A stretch of DNA of 64,000 nucleotides from Gordonia mangrovi (GCF_024734075.1 NZ_CP102850.1:744001-808000), one strand, 5' to 3'; positions 16,708-26,084 are shown, counted from the first letter of the stretch. Notes: a model not told the origin generated them from the sequence alone. Numbers and translations are program-made.

Positions 16708-18165
16708 ATGACGCGAGCACAATCGATCACCGCCACGATGTTCCGCCGCAAACCTGTGCGCGGCGCCGGGGCACCCGGCGAGGCTGCGGACGATCCGCAC
16801 CTCAAACGCAGTATCGGCACGTTTCAGCTGACCCTCTTCGGCGTCGGCGCGACGGTCGGCACCGGCATCTTCATCGTCGTCCCGGAGGCCATCAGCAAGG
16901 CCGGCCCGGCCGTGCTGATCGCGTTCGTGGTCGCCGGTCTGGCGGCCGGTCTCGCCGCGATCTGCTACGCCGAGATGGCGTCGGCGGTCCCGGTGTCCGG
17001 GTCGAGCTATTCCTACGCATACGCGACCCTGGGCGAGGTGGTGGCGGTCGGCATCGGCGCCTGCCTGATGCTCGAGTACGGGGTGTCGGCGGCGGCCACC
17101 TCGATCGGCTGGGGTCAGTATCTCAACGAGCTGCTGGACAATCTGTTCGGCTGGCACATCCCCGACGCCCTCAACGCGGCACCCTGGGGCGTCGACGATC
17201 CCGGGATCGTGAACCTGCCGTCGGTGATCCTCGTCGTCCTGTGCGGGCTGCTGCTCATCCGCGGTGCCAGCGAGTCCGCGATGGTCAACACGGTGATGGT
17301 GTTGATCAAACTCGGCGTGCTGCTGCTGTTCGCGGCGGTCTGTCTCACCGCGTTCACCTCCAGCCACTTCTCGCCGTTCATGCCCGAGGGGATGGCCGGG
17401 GTGACGGCGGCAGCCGCGGTCATCTTCTTCACCTTCATCGGCCTGGACGCGGTGTCCACGGCCGGCGACGAGGTGCGTAACCCGCAGAAGGCCATGCCGC
17501 GCGCCATCATCGGCGCCCTCGTCGTGGTCACCGGCATCTACCTGCTCACCGCCTTGGCGTCGATCGGCGCACAGGTGTGGACGGACTTCGATCCCGACGA
17601 CAGCGCCAGCCTGTCGGTGCTGGCCAACTCGGTCACCGGTTCCACCTGGGTCGGCACCATCATCGCGGCGGGTGCGGTCATCTCCATCTTCTCGGTGACG
17701 TTGGTGGTGATCTACGGCCAGACGCGCATCCTGTTCGCGATGGGAAGGGATGGCCTGCTGCCGTCCGCCTTCGCCAAGGTCAGTTCGACGACGTCGGTAC
17801 CGGTGAACAACACGGTGGTGGTGTGTGCGGCCATCGCCCTGCTCGGCGGTTTCGTGCCGATCGACAAGCTGTGGGATCTGGTGTCGGTCGGCACGCTGGC
17901 GGCGTTCATCGTGGTCTCGATCGGCGTGATCATCCTGCGTCGCACCATGCCTGATCTGCCCCGGCCGTTCCGTGTGCCCGGTTACCCGGTGACGCCGGTG
18001 CTGTCGGTGGCCGCCTGTGTGTGGATTCTGAGCGGCCTCGCTCCCGTCACCTTCCTGTTCTTCGGGGCGTGGGTCGCCGCGGCGCTGCTGTTCTACTTCC
18101 TGTGGGGACGACGCCACAGCAAGCTGAACTCGACAACACCCGACTCCGACGGAGCGCTCACGTGA
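16708..18165 (+). CDS. APC-family amino acid permease
   Basis: A 485-aa integral membrane transporter with 12 or so predicted helices. The APC signature GVGATVGTGIFIVVPEA in the first helix is at about residues 45-61. A conserved AGDEVRNPQKAMPRAI loop follows helix 6. The C-terminus matches cationic amino-acid transporters (bacterial CAT-like). The stop overlaps the GTG of the universal stress protein by 4 bp, so the two are translationally coupled. Substrate is not clear from sequence; arginine, lysine or a related amine are possible. Confidence 0.88.
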   Translation: MTRAQSITATMFRRKPVRGAGAPGEAADDPHLKRSIGTFQLTLFGVGATVGTGIFIVVPEAISKAGPAVLIAFVVAGLAAGLAAICYAEMASAVPVSGSSYSYAYATLGEVVAVGIGACLMLEYGVSAAATSIGWGQYLNELLDNLFGWHIPDALNAAPWGVDDPGIVNLPSVILVVLCGLLLIRGASESAMVNTVMVLIKLGVLLLFAAVCLTAFTSSHFSPFMPEGMAGVTAAAAVIFFTFIGLDAVSTAGDEVRNPQKAMPRAIIGALVVVTGIYLLTALASIGAQVWTDFDPDDSASLSVLANSVTGSTWVGTIIAAGAVISIFSVTLVVIYGQTRILFAMGRDGLLPSAFAKVSSTTSVPVNNTVVVCAAIALLGGFVPIDKLWDLVSVGTLAAFIVVSIGVIILRRTMPDLPRPFRVPGYPVTPVLSVAACVWILSGLAPVTFLFFGAWVAAALLFYFLWGRRHSKLNSTTPDSDGALT

Positions 18166-19046
18166 CGATCCTGGTGGGCTACGTCCAGGGCGAGGGCGGG
18201 CTGGGCGGGCTGCAACTCGGCGCGATGGCCGCGGAGTCCTTGCACACCGATCTCGTGGTGGCGACGGTCGTCCCCAAGCCGTGGACCACGCCGTCGATGG
18301 CGAAGGTGGATGCCGAGTTCGCGTCGTGGACCGACGAAGTCGCGGCCAAAGCGGAGGCGGAGGTCGCCGAGTACATGACGATCTATCCGCCCGAGCTGAG
18401 CTGGCGGTTCATCCGTCTCGATCATCGGACGGTGGCCTCGGCGCTCATCGAACACGCCCGCGCCATCGACGCCGATGCACTCGCGATCAGCTCGACCGGC
18501 GACGGGCAGCTGGGCCAGATCGTGCTGGGCTCCACCGCCAACATCCTCATGCATCGCTCGCCGGTGCCGGTGGGCATCAGTCCGCGCGGCTATCGCTCAC
18601 CCAAGGACGGCCGGCTCACCCGGGTCACCGCGGCCGTCAGCGGATCGGGACCCGAGTCGCGGTCGGTCATCGCCCGCGCGCGGGGTCTCTGCGACCGCAT
18701 GGATGCGCCACTGCGGGTGGTGTCGTTTGCGGTGCGTGGTGGTGCGATGTACCCACCGCTGGTCGGCCTGGGTACCGAGGACGATGTGCTCTCCCAATGG
18801 AAGGCGCAGTCCGCTGACTCCCACCGAATGCTGCTCGATGATGGCGTGATCGCCGCCGGGACCGACTGTGTGGTCGCCGCCGGACGCGGCTATCGGGAGG
18901 CATTCGACTCGATCGAGTGGATCGACGGCGAGGTGCTGTTCCTGGGCAGCGCCCGCGACAGCGTGCTCGCGCAGGTGTTCCTCGGATCGCGCGCCAGCAA
19001 ACTCATCCGCCACTCGCCGGTACCGGTGCTCGTACTGCCGCGCTGA
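18162..19046 (+). CDS. tandem-domain universal stress protein (UspA family)
   Basis: A 294-aa protein with two Usp domains (about 1-145 and 150-294). The first has ILVGY at the start and STGDGQLGQIVLGSTANILMHRSPVPVGISP, the ATP-loop pattern G-x2-G-x9-G-S/T. The second repeats it in LGSARDSVLAQVFLGSRASKLIRHSPVPVLVLP. GTG 18162 overlaps the permease stop (GTGA). Coupling suggests it regulates or is regulated with the transporter, but that is inference. Confidence 0.85.
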   Translation: MTILVGYVQGEGGLGGLQLGAMAAESLHTDLVVATVVPKPWTTPSMAKVDAEFASWTDEVAAKAEAEVAEYMTIYPPELSWRFIRLDHRTVASALIEHARAIDADALAISSTGDGQLGQIVLGSTANILMHRSPVPVGISPRGYRSPKDGRLTRVTAAVSGSGPESRSVIARARGLCDRMDAPLRVVSFAVRGGAMYPPLVGLGTEDDVLSQWKAQSADSHRMLLDDGVIAAGTDCVVAAGRGYREAFDSIEWIDGEVLFLGSARDSVLAQVFLGSRASKLIRHSPVPVLVLPR

Positions 19047-19071
19047 CACCGGTCGGATCGAGCGCGCCGCG

Positions 19072-19935
19072 CTACCGCGAACCGATCCGTTTCGAGTATT
19101 CTGCACGCTGGTCGTGGTCGTAGTCGAGGAACATACTGTCCAGCTTGGTCATCCGCCGCGATGCCCGCTTCATCCGCTGTGGGAAAAGGGCATTGGCGTG
19201 TGTCCAGGCCATCGAGCGCGGCGCGGTCAGCCGCACCCGCGGGCGCGCGATGATGGAGAGCACCTGGGCGGCCACGTCTTCGGGTTCAATCGCCCGCACC
19301 ATCGAGTTGGTGTGCAGTCCGGAGATGAGGCCGGTGCGGGTGAAGGTCGGCATCACGGTGCTGACGCGAACGCCGGTCTTCTCGAGTTCGGCGTCAACAG
19401 CCTCGGAGAATTCGATGACGGCCGCCTTGGCGCCGTTGTAGATGGTCAGTCCCGGTGTCGGCAACCGTCCGGCAACCGAGGCGATGTTGACGACCTGCCC
19501 GTGCCCGCGGGCCACCATGCGGCGAGCGGCCAGTTGAGTGCCGGTGATCACCCCGATCACGTCGATGTCGTAGGTGCGGCGGATCAGCGCGTCGTCGTAG
19601 GACAGGAAGTCGCCGACCGGCATGATGCCCGCGTTGTTGATCAGCACGTCGATCGGCCCGACCGCGGATTCCACCGCGTCGAGGAACTGGGCGAAGGAGG
19701 ATCGGTCGGTCACGTCGACCGCGAAACCCTCCACCCCGAGGTCGGCGGCGGCCTTGCCGACGGCGTCATCGTCGATGTCGCCGAGTGCGACCACCGCCCC
19801 CGCATCGAACAACTGTGTCGCGGTCTCGAACCCGATTCCGCGCGCACCGCCGGTGATTGCGATCACCTTGCCGCGCAGCGCATCACGGGTCTCTTCGGGG
19901 TCCGGTCCGCGGCGCAGCAGATCTCGAACGGCCAT
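19072..19935 (-). CDS. short-chain dehydrogenase/reductase
   Basis: A 287-aa classical SDR with TGGARGIG (about residues 28-35), NNAGIM, the catalytic Ser in NIASVAG and YNGAKAAV for the Tyr/Lys pair. It has a basic C-terminal tail (FPQRMKRASRRMTKLDSMF) that may bind membrane lipids. It lies downstream of the TetR and P450 genes on the same strand. The trio resembles the M. tuberculosis Rv3057c-Rv3058c-Rv3059 (cyp136) neighbourhood, which is inference from memory of gene order. Substrate unknown. Confidence 0.85.
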   Translation of the reverse strand: MAVRDLLRRGPDPEETRDALRGKVIAITGGARGIGFETATQLFDAGAVVALGDIDDDAVGKAAADLGVEGFAVDVTDRSSFAQFLDAVESAVGPIDVLINNAGIMPVGDFLSYDDALIRRTYDIDVIGVITGTQLAARRMVARGHGQVVNIASVAGRLPTPGLTIYNGAKAAVIEFSEAVDAELEKTGVRVSTVMPTFTRTGLISGLHTNSMVRAIEPEDVAAQVLSIIARPRVRLTAPRSMAWTHANALFPQRMKRASRRMTKLDSMFLDYDHDQRAEYSKRIGSR

Positions 19936-19989
19936 CAGAATCCTTCCATCAGCGGACCGCGACCACCGGTTCGTGGCCGCGAGTGGGGA

Positions 19990-20604
19990 TCACCAGATCA
20001 TCGGTGCGAGGTACTTGGCGGCAAGTTCGCGCACGGCGTCGGGTTGTTGCCTGCGTTCGTCGGTCGCAGGTACTTCGAGGTAGGAGATGACCAGGCGGAC
20101 ATGTAATTCCACCGCCTGACGCAGATCGTCGTCGGGCATCCTCGCCCCGGCCTCGCGCAGCGTGCTCGCGACTCGTTCGGTGACCATGTCGATGAACAGT
20201 GAGGTGACCGCCGAGGTGATACCGCGCATCTCGGCATCGGTCAGCACCAGCCGCCGCATCAACGGGTCCTCGGAGATCATCACGGCGCCTTCGGCGAAGG
20301 CCTCGACGACGGCGTCGGCCGGACCGAGGCCGACGACCGCCGACATCAGGCGTTGCATACCGCGTTCGTAGAGGTCGTTGGCGACCGCGAGCAGCAGCGC
20401 TTCCTTGTTCGGGAAACGCCGGTAGAGGGTGCTGCGACTGACCCCGGCCTGTGTCGCGACCTCGTCCATGTTCGCCCGCCGCACGCCGACGTCGGTGAAC
20501 TCGACCTCGGCGGCCGCCAGGATCGCTTGTTCCTGGTCTTCGGGACTCGCCGTGTTCCGGGCCTTGCGTGGCGATTTGGTCGGTGACATCGACGCGGGGC
20601 TCAT
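19990..20604 (-). CDS. TetR-family transcriptional regulator
   Basis: A 204-aa TetR regulator. The helix-turn-helix (ANMDEVATQAGVSRSTLYRRFPNKEALL) is at about residues 41-68. The C-terminal ligand domain has no clear specificity. ATG 20604 overlaps the P450 stop by 4 bp (ATGA), so it is co-translated with that gene; a second ATG at 20589 is possible. It probably controls the P450/TetR/SDR operon. The imperfect inverted repeat upstream of the P450 (22050-22074) is a candidate site. Confidence 0.85.
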   Translation of the reverse strand: MSPASMSPTKSPRKARNTASPEDQEQAILAAAEVEFTDVGVRRANMDEVATQAGVSRSTLYRRFPNKEALLLAVANDLYERGMQRLMSAVVGLGPADAVVEAFAEGAVMISEDPLMRRLVLTDAEMRGITSAVTSLFIDMVTERVASTLREAGARMPDDDLRQAVELHVRLVISYLEVPATDERRQQPDAVRELAAKYLAPMIW

Positions 20605-21962
20605 CGGCGTCGTAGGTCGACGGGCAGCTTGTCCTTCGGAACCGGCAGCGCGCTGTAGTCCATCGGGATCTGATAGCCCTCGGGCACCGACCATTCGTAG
20701 TTGCGCAGCAGGTGATGCAGGATCGTCTTGATCTCCATCTGGCCAAAATACAGCCCGATGCACTTGTGCACGCCGCCACCGAATGGTGTCCAGGCCATGC
20801 GGTGGCCCTTGTCCTCTTTCCGCTCGGGGGTGAAGCGCTCGGGATCGAACATGTCGGGGTTGGTGAAGAATTCCGGATCACGGTGATTGGTCATCTGCGG
20901 GACGGTCACCATCGACCCCTTGGGCACGAAGAACCCCTGCACGGAGGTGTCCTTGACCGCCATCCGCGGTTGCGCAGGCACCGGCGGGCACATCCGCAGC
21001 GATTCCTTGAGCACCAGATCGAGGACCGACAGCTTGCCGAGATCGTCGTAGCCCAATTCCGGGTTCAGCTCCAGCGACTGTTCGCGCGCCCGTTGCTGCC
21101 ATTCGGGCGACTTCGCCATCCGATACGCCATCTGGGTCATGGTGATCGTCGATGTGTCGTGGGCGGCCATCAAGACGAAGATCATGTGGTTGACGACGTC
21201 CTCATCGGTGAACCGCTCCCCCTCGTCGCCCTCCACGTGGCACAGCACGGAGAACAGGTCGGGGGTCTCGCGGGCACGCTTGGCCGCGATGTTGTCGTAG
21301 AAGAACTCCTCGAGCACCTTACGCCCGCGCAGGCCCTTCCACCACCGCCCGCCCGGTACGGGCTTGCGGACGTAGGCGACGCCGGCCCGCACGGTGTCGA
21401 TGAACGCCTTGTTGATCTTGTCCGCCTGGTCCTTCGGCAGTTCGAGCCCGAGGAACACCTCGAGCGCGACGTCGAGGGTCAACGACTTGAACTGCTCGAA
21501 CATCTTCACGTTGCCGGTGGGAAGGTCGGCGACCCGCTCGGCGATCATCGGCTGCATCTCCTGCATGTAACCCTTGAGCGCCGACGGGGTGAACGCCTGC
21601 TGCAGGATGTGGCGGTGATGGCGGTGCTCGTCGAAATCGAGGAGCATGATGCCGCGGTTGAAGAACGGGCCGATGAAGTAGCTCCACGCGGGACCGTTGG
21701 CGAAGGCCTTGTCCCGGTTCATCAGGATCTCGTCGGCGGCGCGCGGCCCGGCGGCGATGACCATCTTCACCCCGAGCGCATTGAGCCCCGACACCTGACC
21801 GAGCCGGGCGAGGCGTTCGTCGCCGAAGGCGAACGGGTCGCGGCGCATCGCCATCATCTCCAGGATTCCGTTGCGTTGCGCGCAGGGCACCTCGAGCAGG
21901 TCACTACCCGCCGGCGCCTGGGCGAACACCGCGGACTTTGCCGCCGTACCCGTCGAAACCAT
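20601..21962 (-). CDS. cytochrome P450 (CYP136-like by context)
   Basis: A P450 of about 453 aa. The I-helix oxygen-activation motif is MAAHDTSTITM. The K-helix ESLR is followed by the heme loop FGGGVHKCIG near the C-terminus. Three in-frame ATGs lie close together. The one at 21962 has AGGAG at 7-nt spacing and was chosen; 21968 and 21977 are alternatives. It is first in an operon with TetR and SDR genes. The order recalls mycobacterial CYP136, but family naming needs identity values. Substrate is unknown. Confidence 0.85.
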   Translation of the reverse strand: MVSTGTAAKSAVFAQAPAGSDLLEVPCAQRNGILEMMAMRRDPFAFGDERLARLGQVSGLNALGVKMVIAAGPRAADEILMNRDKAFANGPAWSYFIGPFFNRGIMLLDFDEHRHHRHILQQAFTPSALKGYMQEMQPMIAERVADLPTGNVKMFEQFKSLTLDVALEVFLGLELPKDQADKINKAFIDTVRAGVAYVRKPVPGGRWWKGLRGRKVLEEFFYDNIAAKRARETPDLFSVLCHVEGDEGERFTDEDVVNHMIFVLMAAHDTSTITMTQMAYRMAKSPEWQQRAREQSLELNPELGYDDLGKLSVLDLVLKESLRMCPPVPAQPRMAVKDTSVQGFFVPKGSMVTVPQMTNHRDPEFFTNPDMFDPERFTPERKEDKGHRMAWTPFGGGVHKCIGLYFGQMEIKTILHHLLRNYEWSVPEGYQIPMDYSALPVPKDKLPVDLRRR

Positions 21963-22049
21963 GGCCATTCTCCTCATCCCCGAGACATCACCGTCGATGC
22001 ACTGCCTGGCGGGTCCAATGCTGTGACCCGAATCGCATATCACCCTATT

Positions 22050-22074
22050 GGAACAGAAATCGCAAATTGTTTCT
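22050..22074. promoter_or_regulatory. imperfect inverted repeat upstream of the P450 operon
   Basis: GGAACA-N13-TGTTTC, about 90 bp upstream of the P450 start, in an AT-richer stretch. It is a plausible operator for the TetR protein encoded in the same operon. It resembles in part the repeat upstream of menC and the MpaB-like gene (GGAAC ... GTTCC). Confidence 0.4.
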
Positions 22075-22088
22075 AGTGTCGAACGCGC

Positions 22089-23063
22089 TCATCGGCGAGG
22101 TCGTGCCGCCAGGATCGCGTGGCATCGCGTCAGACGGTCCCTCCACCAGCGGGCCCGGTGGGCCGGCGCATGCACACCGACGGGCAGATCCAGGTCGTCG
22201 GTGAACCATCGTGGGACCACCGCGCCCACCGTCGGCACGAAGGGTTCGGCGACGTCGGCGGTGAAGAGGGTGCCGGTACCCAGCCCGCAGGCGTGGTCCA
22301 GGCTCGGCAGCGCAGCCGCGGCAGCCACCCCGGCCGCCATGCCCACTGCGGAGTCGAGCGCCGACGACACCACCACCGGCAGACCGATCGACTCCGCCAA
22401 AGCCAACGTCGCCCGCATGCCGCCCAACGGCGCGACCTTGACGATGGCGACGTCGGCGGCGTCCGCGGCCACGACCCGATACGGATCATCGGCCTTGCGA
22501 ATCGATTCGTCGGCGGCGATCGGGACGTCCACCGCGCGGCGAACCGCCGCGAGTTCCGGCACGGTCGCACACGGCTGCTCGGCGTACTCCACCTCGCCGA
22601 TCGCCCGGATCGCGCGGATCGCCTCATCCACCGACCATCCCCCGTTGGCGTCGATGCGTACCGAGGCGACGATCTGGCGCGCCGCCGCGACGCGGGCGAC
22701 GTCGTCGTCGAGGGACTGTCCGCGTTCGGCCACCTTCACCTTCGCCGTGCGGGCGCCCGGGTAGCGGGCCAGAATGCCGGCGACCTGCTCGGCGGGCACC
22801 GCGGGCACGGTCGCATTGACCGGCACCTGGTCGCGGCGTGCGGTGGGCGGCCCGAGTACGGCGGCCTCGATACCGGCGGCCAGCCAGTTGGCGGCCTCCT
22901 CGTCGTCGTACTCGAGAAAGGGCGCGAACTCGCCCCACCCGGCGGGCCCCCGGAACACCATCAGCTCGCGCTCGGTGATCCCCCGGAATCGCGTGCGCAT
23001 CGGCAGGCGGACCACATAGGCGTCGGTCAGCAGGGTATCGACATCAGGCAGCAGCTCTACCAC
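22089..23063 (-). CDS. menC: o-succinylbenzoate synthase (MenC)
   Basis: A 324-aa enolase-superfamily enzyme of menaquinone synthesis that dehydrates SHCHC to o-succinylbenzoate. The KxK motif is in TAKVKVA. Metal ligands appear in RIDANGGW (Asp), EYAEQPC (Glu) and AADESI (Asp). The second catalytic Lys is in AIVKVAPLGG. GTG 23063 is chosen because GGAGAG lies just upstream; a longer ATG frame would overlap the divergent promoter. It is alone here, with no other men genes in view. Confidence 0.9.
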   Translation of the reverse strand: MVELLPDVDTLLTDAYVVRLPMRTRFRGITERELMVFRGPAGWGEFAPFLEYDDEEAANWLAAGIEAAVLGPPTARRDQVPVNATVPAVPAEQVAGILARYPGARTAKVKVAERGQSLDDDVARVAAARQIVASVRIDANGGWSVDEAIRAIRAIGEVEYAEQPCATVPELAAVRRAVDVPIAADESIRKADDPYRVVAADAADVAIVKVAPLGGMRATLALAESIGLPVVVSSALDSAVGMAAGVAAAAALPSLDHACGLGTGTLFTADVAEPFVPTVGAVVPRWFTDDLDLPVGVHAPAHRARWWRDRLTRCHAILAARPRR

Positions 23064-23088
23064 GCAAGACTCTCCGTACCGGGCTCGC

Positions 23089-23118
23089 GTTGGAACAAAT
23101 CTTTCATTCCGTTCCAAC
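23089..23118. promoter_or_regulatory. inverted repeat GTTGGAAC-N14-GTTCCAAC between menC and the MpaB-like gene
   Basis: Perfect 8-bp arms at 23089-23096 and 23111-23118 in the 74-bp divergent gap. It lies 20 bp before the MpaB-like start, so binding there would block or overlap that promoter. No regulator gene adjoins it. Operator status is inference. Confidence 0.5.
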
Positions 23119-23137
23119 CTGGGTTACTGTTCGTGTC

Positions 23138-24070
23138 ATGTCAGTCAATCAGGACTACGAGCGCGCGATCCGCGAAGCCGAGCCGGTCATCGCCGCCGAC
23201 GACCCGGACACCGCCCTGCCATCACCACGCCTGGGGGCGGACTCGCTGATCTGGAAGTTCTACGGCGACAGCCGCGGCATCCTCGGATTCCAGCGGCTGG
23301 CCGGCACCGAGAACTGCATCGAACAGCTGGGCCAGGCGGTGCTCGACCACTCGGTGATCTTCGACGACTTCCTCGGCCGGGCCAAGCGCACCGGTCCACC
23401 GGTGATGAAGACCGTCTACAGCACCGAACCGCAGAAGTGGGGCCGCACCGTCCGCGACTTCCACCGCAACATCAAGGGCGAGATCAGCGATGGCTCGCGC
23501 TATCACGCGTTGAACCCGGAACTCTTCTACTGGGCACACGCGACCTTCGTCGACCAGGTCCTCTACATCACCGACACGTTCATCCGTCGACTGAGCTACG
23601 CCGAGAAAGTGCAGATCTTCGAGGAGAGCAAGATCTGGTACGAGCTCTACGGCGTGAGCGCCCGTAGTCAGCCGCAGACCTACGAGGAGTTCCGCGCGTA
23701 CTGGGACGACATGCTCGACCGCTTCGTGCCGCACAAGACGGTCGTCTATGCGACGGGCTACATCCGGCAGGGACTCCCCCGGCCGAAGAAGGTCCCGGTG
23801 CCGGTGTGGAATGTCGTATCGGCACCACTGAACGCGTTCATGCGGACCGTCATCGTCGGAACCCTCCCCCAGCAGATGCGTGACGTCTGCGGACTCGAGT
23901 GGAATGACAAGCGCGAACGCAACTTCCAACGCTTCGCGCGGGGGATGCGGGCACTGAACCCGCTGTTCAACCGCCTGCCGCTGAAGTGGCTGTACGTGCC
24001 ATGGGCCTACCGGGCGTGGCAGGAGGTCGGCGTCGACCCTCGGCCGCTGCACAACACTCCTGCCGCCTGA
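23138..24070 (+). CDS. MpaB/DUF2236-family oxygenase
   Basis: A 310-aa protein of the MpaB-type (DUF2236) family, which includes heme-binding oxygenases such as the latex-clearing protein. Marks are VRDFHRNIKGEISDGSRYHALNPELFYWAH (about 112-141), with the conserved Arg/His and WAH, and the helical C-terminal part with RNFQRFARGMRALNPLFNRLP. ATG 23138 is the first Met after the operator-like repeat. It diverges from menC. Substrate unknown; latex activity should not be assumed. Confidence 0.82.
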   Translation: MSVNQDYERAIREAEPVIAADDPDTALPSPRLGADSLIWKFYGDSRGILGFQRLAGTENCIEQLGQAVLDHSVIFDDFLGRAKRTGPPVMKTVYSTEPQKWGRTVRDFHRNIKGEISDGSRYHALNPELFYWAHATFVDQVLYITDTFIRRLSYAEKVQIFEESKIWYELYGVSARSQPQTYEEFRAYWDDMLDRFVPHKTVVYATGYIRQGLPRPKKVPVPVWNVVSAPLNAFMRTVIVGTLPQQMRDVCGLEWNDKRERNFQRFARGMRALNPLFNRLPLKWLYVPWAYRAWQEVGVDPRPLHNTPAA

Positions 24071-24109
24071 CCGCCCACGCCCGCTGGACCTTCCCGGTTG
24101 ACCGGGCCC

Positions 24110-25075
24110 TCAGCCCGCGCGGTATCTGGTGTCGTAGGCGTAGGACTCTTCGTCCGGATACCGCCCCCGCGCGGGACGCACGCGTGGTGTGGCGCCGAGA
24201 TCGCCCCCCACGGCCTTGCTGATGATGGGGCCTATCCTGGCGAAATCCGCAGCGGCCGTGGACATCGGATAGGCGTCGGCGATCAGCGCCATCCAGTGGT
24301 GGATCTGGCGCAGGTCGTCGGCGGACAGCGGCCCGTTCACCCAGTTGTCGGACGTCCAGGTCTCCCGCTGCCAGGTCTGCCACGGGTAGTCGGCGTCGGC
24401 GGGTGGTGACACCGAATAGAGCCCGCGGACGATCACGTCGTTACGGTCGGCTCCGCAGTCCACCCGCCACCGCGACACCAGTTCCGCGTAGGCGGCATAG
24501 TCCTGCGCGTTCCAGTTGCTCGTCGAGAACCGTTTCCACCCGGCACGTCGGACGGTGCGCGCGATCTTTCCGTCGAGCACCTGACTGGGATGCTCGGGCG
24601 CACCGGCGCCGGCGAAGTAGAGGAACCAGGTGAAGCCGGTCGGTCCGAGCCGATCGATCTCCTGGCTTCCGCGATCGGGTTTGAGCAGATCAAAAGCCAC
24701 CGCCGGGTCCTCCCGACTCGCCTGCGCTGCCTCCTGCAGCAGTTCGCCGATGCGCCGACGATCCGTCTTCACGGCGACCATACGTCGTTTGTTCTCGTTC
24801 CATCGCCGACCGTGGCAGAAGGCGATGGTGTTCCAGAGCAGGTTGATGGCGTCGTCGGGCGATGACAGCGCGGCCTCGGCCAGCCCGAACAGCTGCGTGC
24901 GCGAGATCGTGTCACCGATCAACTCACCGGGCAGACCGTGTTCACCGAGCTGATCGGACCACCATGGCCGGTCGACGACGACGGAGTCGGCGAGGACCTC
25001 TGCGGTGCGGTCGCCGGCGGCGAGCCACTCGGTGAGGACGGTGGGCGGTTCGAGATCTTTGGGTGTCATGTTCAT
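24110..25075 (-). CDS. OGG-fold-like protein (possible 8-oxoguanine DNA glycosylase relative)
   Basis: A protein of about 321 aa that resembles the actinobacterial OGG-fold group. It has INLLWNTIAFCHG near residue 75, then a central block LGPTGFTWFLYFAG and VLDGKIARTVRRAG, like the FTKFLYF...LILD pattern of that group, then NWNAQDYAAYAELVSRW. The usual catalytic Lys/Asp pair of OGG1 could not be placed with confidence. The start is uncertain: ATG at 25075, 25069 or 25105, none with a good ribosome site. It follows the alpha/beta-hydrolase on the same strand. The call is tentative. Confidence 0.5.
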   Translation of the reverse strand: MNMTPKDLEPPTVLTEWLAAGDRTAEVLADSVVVDRPWWSDQLGEHGLPGELIGDTISRTQLFGLAEAALSSPDDAINLLWNTIAFCHGRRWNENKRRMVAVKTDRRRIGELLQEAAQASREDPAVAFDLLKPDRGSQEIDRLGPTGFTWFLYFAGAGAPEHPSQVLDGKIARTVRRAGWKRFSTSNWNAQDYAAYAELVSRWRVDCGADRNDVIVRGLYSVSPPADADYPWQTWQRETWTSDNWVNGPLSADDLRQIHHWMALIADAYPMSTAAADFARIGPIISKAVGGDLGATPRVRPARGRYPDEESYAYDTRYRAG

Positions 25076-25118
25076 TGGACGCAGCCGCCCGCCGACCGGT
25101 TCCATCGAATTGGCCCAG

Positions 25119-25874
25119 TCAGCTGATTTGCAGGAATTCCCCAGCTGCGGAAGCGAACTCGGCAGGCTTGTCGCGGTGCACACTGTGCCCTGCATCGATC
25201 TCGGTGAACACGGCGTCCGGCAGGGCCTCGCTCAAGGTGCGCAGGTGGCGCGGTGGGAGGAAGCTCCGCCGGCCACCGGAGATGATCAGGGTGGATGCCG
25301 CGATGACGTCGAGACGTGCCCACCACTCGGGATCGGGCGTCTCGAACTGCGGCGCGACCTCGACACCCACGCGGCGATCGAATCGGATCAGTGGCCACGG
25401 ATTCCGCAGCGCAGCGCCGACTCCGCGCACACGCTCGCCGAGCGACGCGGCGACGACGATGCCCTCGTCGACGTGGCCCTGATCGCGCGGCATCGGCGGC
25501 ACCTCCTCGAGCACCAGGCGACGCACCCGGCCGGGGACGTCCATCGCCAGTCGCAGCGCGGTCTGCCCACCCAGCGAATGGGCGACGATGTCGGTCTCGT
25601 CGATGTCGAGCTCGTCGAGTACGAACTCCAGGTCGTCGCGAAAATCATCGAGCAGGTACGTCTGCGCGTGACCGCTGCGGCCGTGTCCGCGCAGGTCCAC
25701 CGAGATCACCCGCCGACCCTCACGACGTAGCGCCCTCGCGAACGCACGCCACGTGGTGTGATCGCCGGCCATGCCGTGCACCAGCAACACCGGCGGACGA
25801 TGCCGGTCGTCGCCGGACACCCGGACCCCCAGTGCCAGGTCACCCGACGGGCTCGATCGATACAGCACACGCAC
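25119..25874 (-). CDS. alpha/beta-hydrolase
   Basis: A 251-aa alpha/beta-fold hydrolase. The oxyanion region is LLVHGMAGDHTTW (about residues 30-42). The nucleophile elbow AHSLGG has Ser about 99. The acid is probably in ISGG-following residues. The His is in IDAGHSVHRDKP near the C-terminus. It matches MenH/haloperoxidase-like esterases in size. It may be co-transcribed with the OGG-fold gene. Substrate unknown. Confidence 0.85.
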   Translation of the reverse strand: MRVLYRSSPSGDLALGVRVSGDDRHRPPVLLVHGMAGDHTTWRAFARALRREGRRVISVDLRGHGRSGHAQTYLLDDFRDDLEFVLDELDIDETDIVAHSLGGQTALRLAMDVPGRVRRLVLEEVPPMPRDQGHVDEGIVVAASLGERVRGVGAALRNPWPLIRFDRRVGVEVAPQFETPDPEWWARLDVIAASTLIISGGRRSFLPPRHLRTLSEALPDAVFTEIDAGHSVHRDKPAEFASAAGEFLQIS

Positions 25875-26084
25875 GTGTTTCTCCTACGTCAAGCGGCGGC
25901 CGGAGCGCAAGTTCCGGTGCGTGACCCAGATCTCTTGTGTGTTCTGACCAGCGCTTTCCGACGCACGGACGCCCACTTCTCAGGGTCCGCTTATGTCTAT
26001 ATGGGTAATCTCGCCGTGTCTTTGCCGATACCGAACCGTTACCAAAATTGATGCGGACGACCCCAACCTGAGACGGACAACGCT

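Noticed and set aside
16546..18117. Upstream extension (about 520 residues) of the first Mce-associated-like gene
   Set aside because: It lies antisense to the permease and reads as low-complexity His/Arg/Asp sequence. ATG 16545 has a ribosome site.
25875..26084. c-di-AMP (ydaO) riboswitch before the M23 peptidase
   Set aside because: Expected here from other actinobacterial cell-wall hydrolases, but the conserved blocks are not seen.
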